From: Halieaceae bacterium | GTDB lineage: Bacteria > Pseudomonadota > Gammaproteobacteria > Pseudomonadales > Halieaceae | Direction of reading: 5' to 3' | NCBI GenBank assembly: GCA_028280635.1 | Contig: JANQLM010000120.1 | Coordinates: 1-52,176, forward strand | DNA: 52,176 nucleotides | Shown: positions 50,779 through 52,176 of the stretch, in pieces | How positions within the stretch are numbered: position 1 is the first letter of the stretch | How the letters are laid out: each line of letters begins with the position of its first letter | Program-made: the position numbers and the translations under genes | The notes under the pieces: model-generated | Databases searched by the model: none | What the model was told of the DNA's origin: nothing | What the model saw: only the letters and a program-made list of their open reading frames with translations

Positions 50779-51945
50779 CTAGTTCCCGATCCTTTCTGAA
50801 CGCGCATCCCTGACCAGGTCTCTCACATCCTGCCCGGTCAGGGACTTCATAAACACCACCAGCGCCCGCTTGTCGGCGTCCGTCAGCGCCAGCGGCCGCA
50901 CCCGCCCGTCCTGCCCCGCGTGTGGCACCCCGCCGGCGGCGTAGTACTCCACCACCGCCATCAGGTCCGGCAGCGAACCGTTGTGCATGTAAGGCGGCGT
51001 CAGCGCCACATTGCGCAGGCTCGGGGTCCGGTACTTCCAGCGGTCTTCACTGTGGCCGGTGGCTTCATAGCGCCCCAGGTCATTGGCCTCCGGCCGCGCG
51101 AAGCTGACCGTGGGCACCACCTCGACACCAGGCGCCAGGCGTACGGTCTCCGCCTGCTGCCGGATACCCATGCTGGCGGCATAGCCGATACCGGTATCGT
51201 GGAACTGCTCATCCGTAAAGTGGGCCGCCTGGGTGCCGACCTGGTGGCAGCGCACGCAGTCTTTCACCTGAAACAGCATCCAGCCGCGCTGGGCCTCGGC
51301 GGACAGGGCATCGTTCTGTTTCCCGAAGTACCAGCGATCAAAGGCGGAATCCCCGGCCACCAGCGCGCGCTGGTAACTGGCCAGCGCCATGCCCACGGTT
51401 TCCATGGTCAGCCCCTGGTCGAAGGCCGCCTCGAACAGGCCGCCGTAATCGCCGGCCTTGCGAATGGTCGCCAGCACAAAGCCGATGGAGGGATTGGCCA
51501 TCTCGTTCGTCTTTAGCAACGGCTGCCACACCTGCTGCTCCAGGGTGCTTTCCCGGCCGTCGTGAAACAGGCTGGGCCGGTAGCCGACATTGAGCAGGGT
51601 GGGGGCATTACGTTTCACGAAGCGTCCCTCGATACCCACCGGGGTTTGCAGCTCCACCTGGGCGAAGCCCTGCTCGGGTATATGGCACATGGCACAGCTC
51701 AGGGTGCGATTGAAGGACAGCCGGCGGTCGAAGAACAGCTTGCGCCCCAGGGCGATCTTCGCCTCGGTGGGTGGGTTGTCAGCGGGTAGCTGCATGGCCG
51801 GCAGGCCCAATGCGGGGGTGGTGATATTGGCCAGCAGCGCGGCCGGTTCGCCGCCAATCGCTTCCACGGCGCGGCTGTTCTCGTAGTTCTGGGCCGCCGC
51901 GCCACAGGCAATCAGCAACAGGGCGGCAAGTCGGCTAGCGGACAT
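50779..51945 (-). CDS. Dihaem cytochrome c peroxidase/MauG-like protein
   Basis: 388 residues. Two CxxCH haem sites: CAMCH with His88 and CVRCH with His234, spaced as in CcpA/MauG. The signal sequence ends in LIAC, so it may be a lipoprotein anchored through Cys14. The first domain contains FFDRRLSFNRTLSC, and RNAPTLLNVGYRPSLFHDGRE and LRNVALTPPYMHNGSLPDL are typical. Members reduce hydrogen peroxide with electrons from cytochrome c, or oxidise protein substrates. It stands alone. Confidence 0.92.
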   Translation of the reverse strand: MSASRLAALLLIACGAAAQNYENSRAVEAIGGEPAALLANITTPALGLPAMQLPADNPPTEAKIALGRKLFFDRRLSFNRTLSCAMCHIPEQGFAQVELQTPVGIEGRFVKRNAPTLLNVGYRPSLFHDGRESTLEQQVWQPLLKTNEMANPSIGFVLATIRKAGDYGGLFEAAFDQGLTMETVGMALASYQRALVAGDSAFDRWYFGKQNDALSAEAQRGWMLFQVKDCVRCHQVGTQAAHFTDEQFHDTGIGYAASMGIRQQAETVRLAPGVEVVPTVSFARPEANDLGRYEATGHSEDRWKYRTPSLRNVALTPPYMHNGSLPDLMAVVEYYAAGGVPHAGQDGRVRPLALTDADKRALVVFMKSLTGQDVRDLVRDARSERIGN

Positions 51946-52029
51946 CTGTCACCCGGCCAGGCTGCCATCACGGTTTTCAGTATATGCGTTTTCGGCGCCT
52001 GCGCCGCAGCGCCCAACCCAGGAACGGAC

Positions 52030-52176
52030 ATGCCCCCCACATTTGAACTCGTGGCCTGCGATACGGAAGGCCAACCCCGGAAGCCCATCGAAGGCCAGAC
52101 TGAACAACTGCGTCAGCATTGCCGGGGCACCGCCGGGCTATACCAGCAGATCGGCTATGTGCCGCCGTGGATCGGT
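52030..52176 (+). CDS. Unidentified protein, 5' part only
   Basis: 49 codons to the window edge, with no stop. It begins MPPTFELVACDTEG and contains TAGLYQQIGYVPPWIG. The latter pattern looks somewhat like the start of some GNAT acetyltransferases, but this is too short to call. The frame starts 84 bp from the divergent peroxidase gene. Confidence 0.55.
   Translation, partial: MPPTFELVACDTEGQPRKPIEGQTEQLRQHCRGTAGLYQQIGYVPPWIG

Noticed and set aside
1-52176. CRISPR array, tRNA, rRNA or prophage
   Set aside because: I found no regularly spaced direct repeats, no tRNA-like cloverleaf with a matching anticodon arm, no rRNA sequence and no phage structural genes, though I could not run a dedicated search.

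Overview
The window is high-GC, densely packed chromosomal DNA from an aerobic, heterotrophic gammaproteobacterium. Gene content suggests the marine Halieaceae (OM60/NOR5) or a close relative: P450 and Rieske oxygenases, acyl-CoA dehydrogenase, a CrbS-type symporter-kinase with acs and an actP-like symporter, SoxR, and lipoproteins whose mature ends begin CSDS. The placement is inference from gene content only. I saw no rRNA, tRNA, CRISPR array, phage or complete insertion sequence.

Layout. (1) 1-9300: an orphan amino-acid-type binding protein, a DUF547 protein, a DUF2892 membrane protein, a glycerophosphodiesterase-like lipoprotein, a compact ArsR/carbonic anhydrase/SulP operon for inorganic carbon or anion handling, and a large alpha/beta-hydrolase-like lipoprotein. 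(2) 9440-16585: a seven-gene minus-strand catabolic operon, transcribed SDR, ThuA-like, acyl-CoA dehydrogenase, Rieske oxygenase, E1-alpha, E1-beta, E2, ending in a strong terminator. A second ThuA-like gene diverges from it. (3) 17787-25720: two GNAT acetyltransferases, a threonine dehydratase-like enzyme, a Usp-like protein overlapping a YcbZ-type Lon protease, a cytochrome P450, and class I aldolase FbaB. (4) 25797-39302: an acetate-utilisation block with crbS-like hybrid kinase, crbR-like regulator, acs, a DcaP-like porin, a DUF4212/symporter pair, and a DUF294/CBS protein followed by an exonuclease. (5) 39299-46380: homocysteine methyltransferase family enzyme, TetR and Crp regulators, ilvD, a Tat-exported amidohydrolase and an atypical SDR. 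(6) 46430-48143: soxR with a divergent SoxR-box operon. (7) 48286-52176: two small overlapping ORFs, a PhoD-like phosphatase, a small secreted coiled-coil protein, a MauG/CcpA-like dihaem peroxidase, and the start of one further gene cut by the window edge.

How parts connect. The P450 gene and the Rieske operon, about 6.5 kb apart, carry an almost identical 27-bp element upstream (25 of 27 positions), so I propose they form one regulon for an unidentified substrate. In the acetate block, three copies of the 16-bp palindrome TTAGAC-N4-GTCTAA lie before acs/porin and before the symporter pair, and are candidate CrbR sites. The soxR divergent region has a perfect SoxR box inside a 19-bp-spaced promoter, which assigns a VOC protein, an FMN reductase and a 53-residue protein to redox stress. 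Two kinds of dispersed palindromic repeat occur: about 120-bp cruciform elements with covarying arms around an invariant core, and about 90-bp inverted repeats with GGGGTCAGAGCCC arms.
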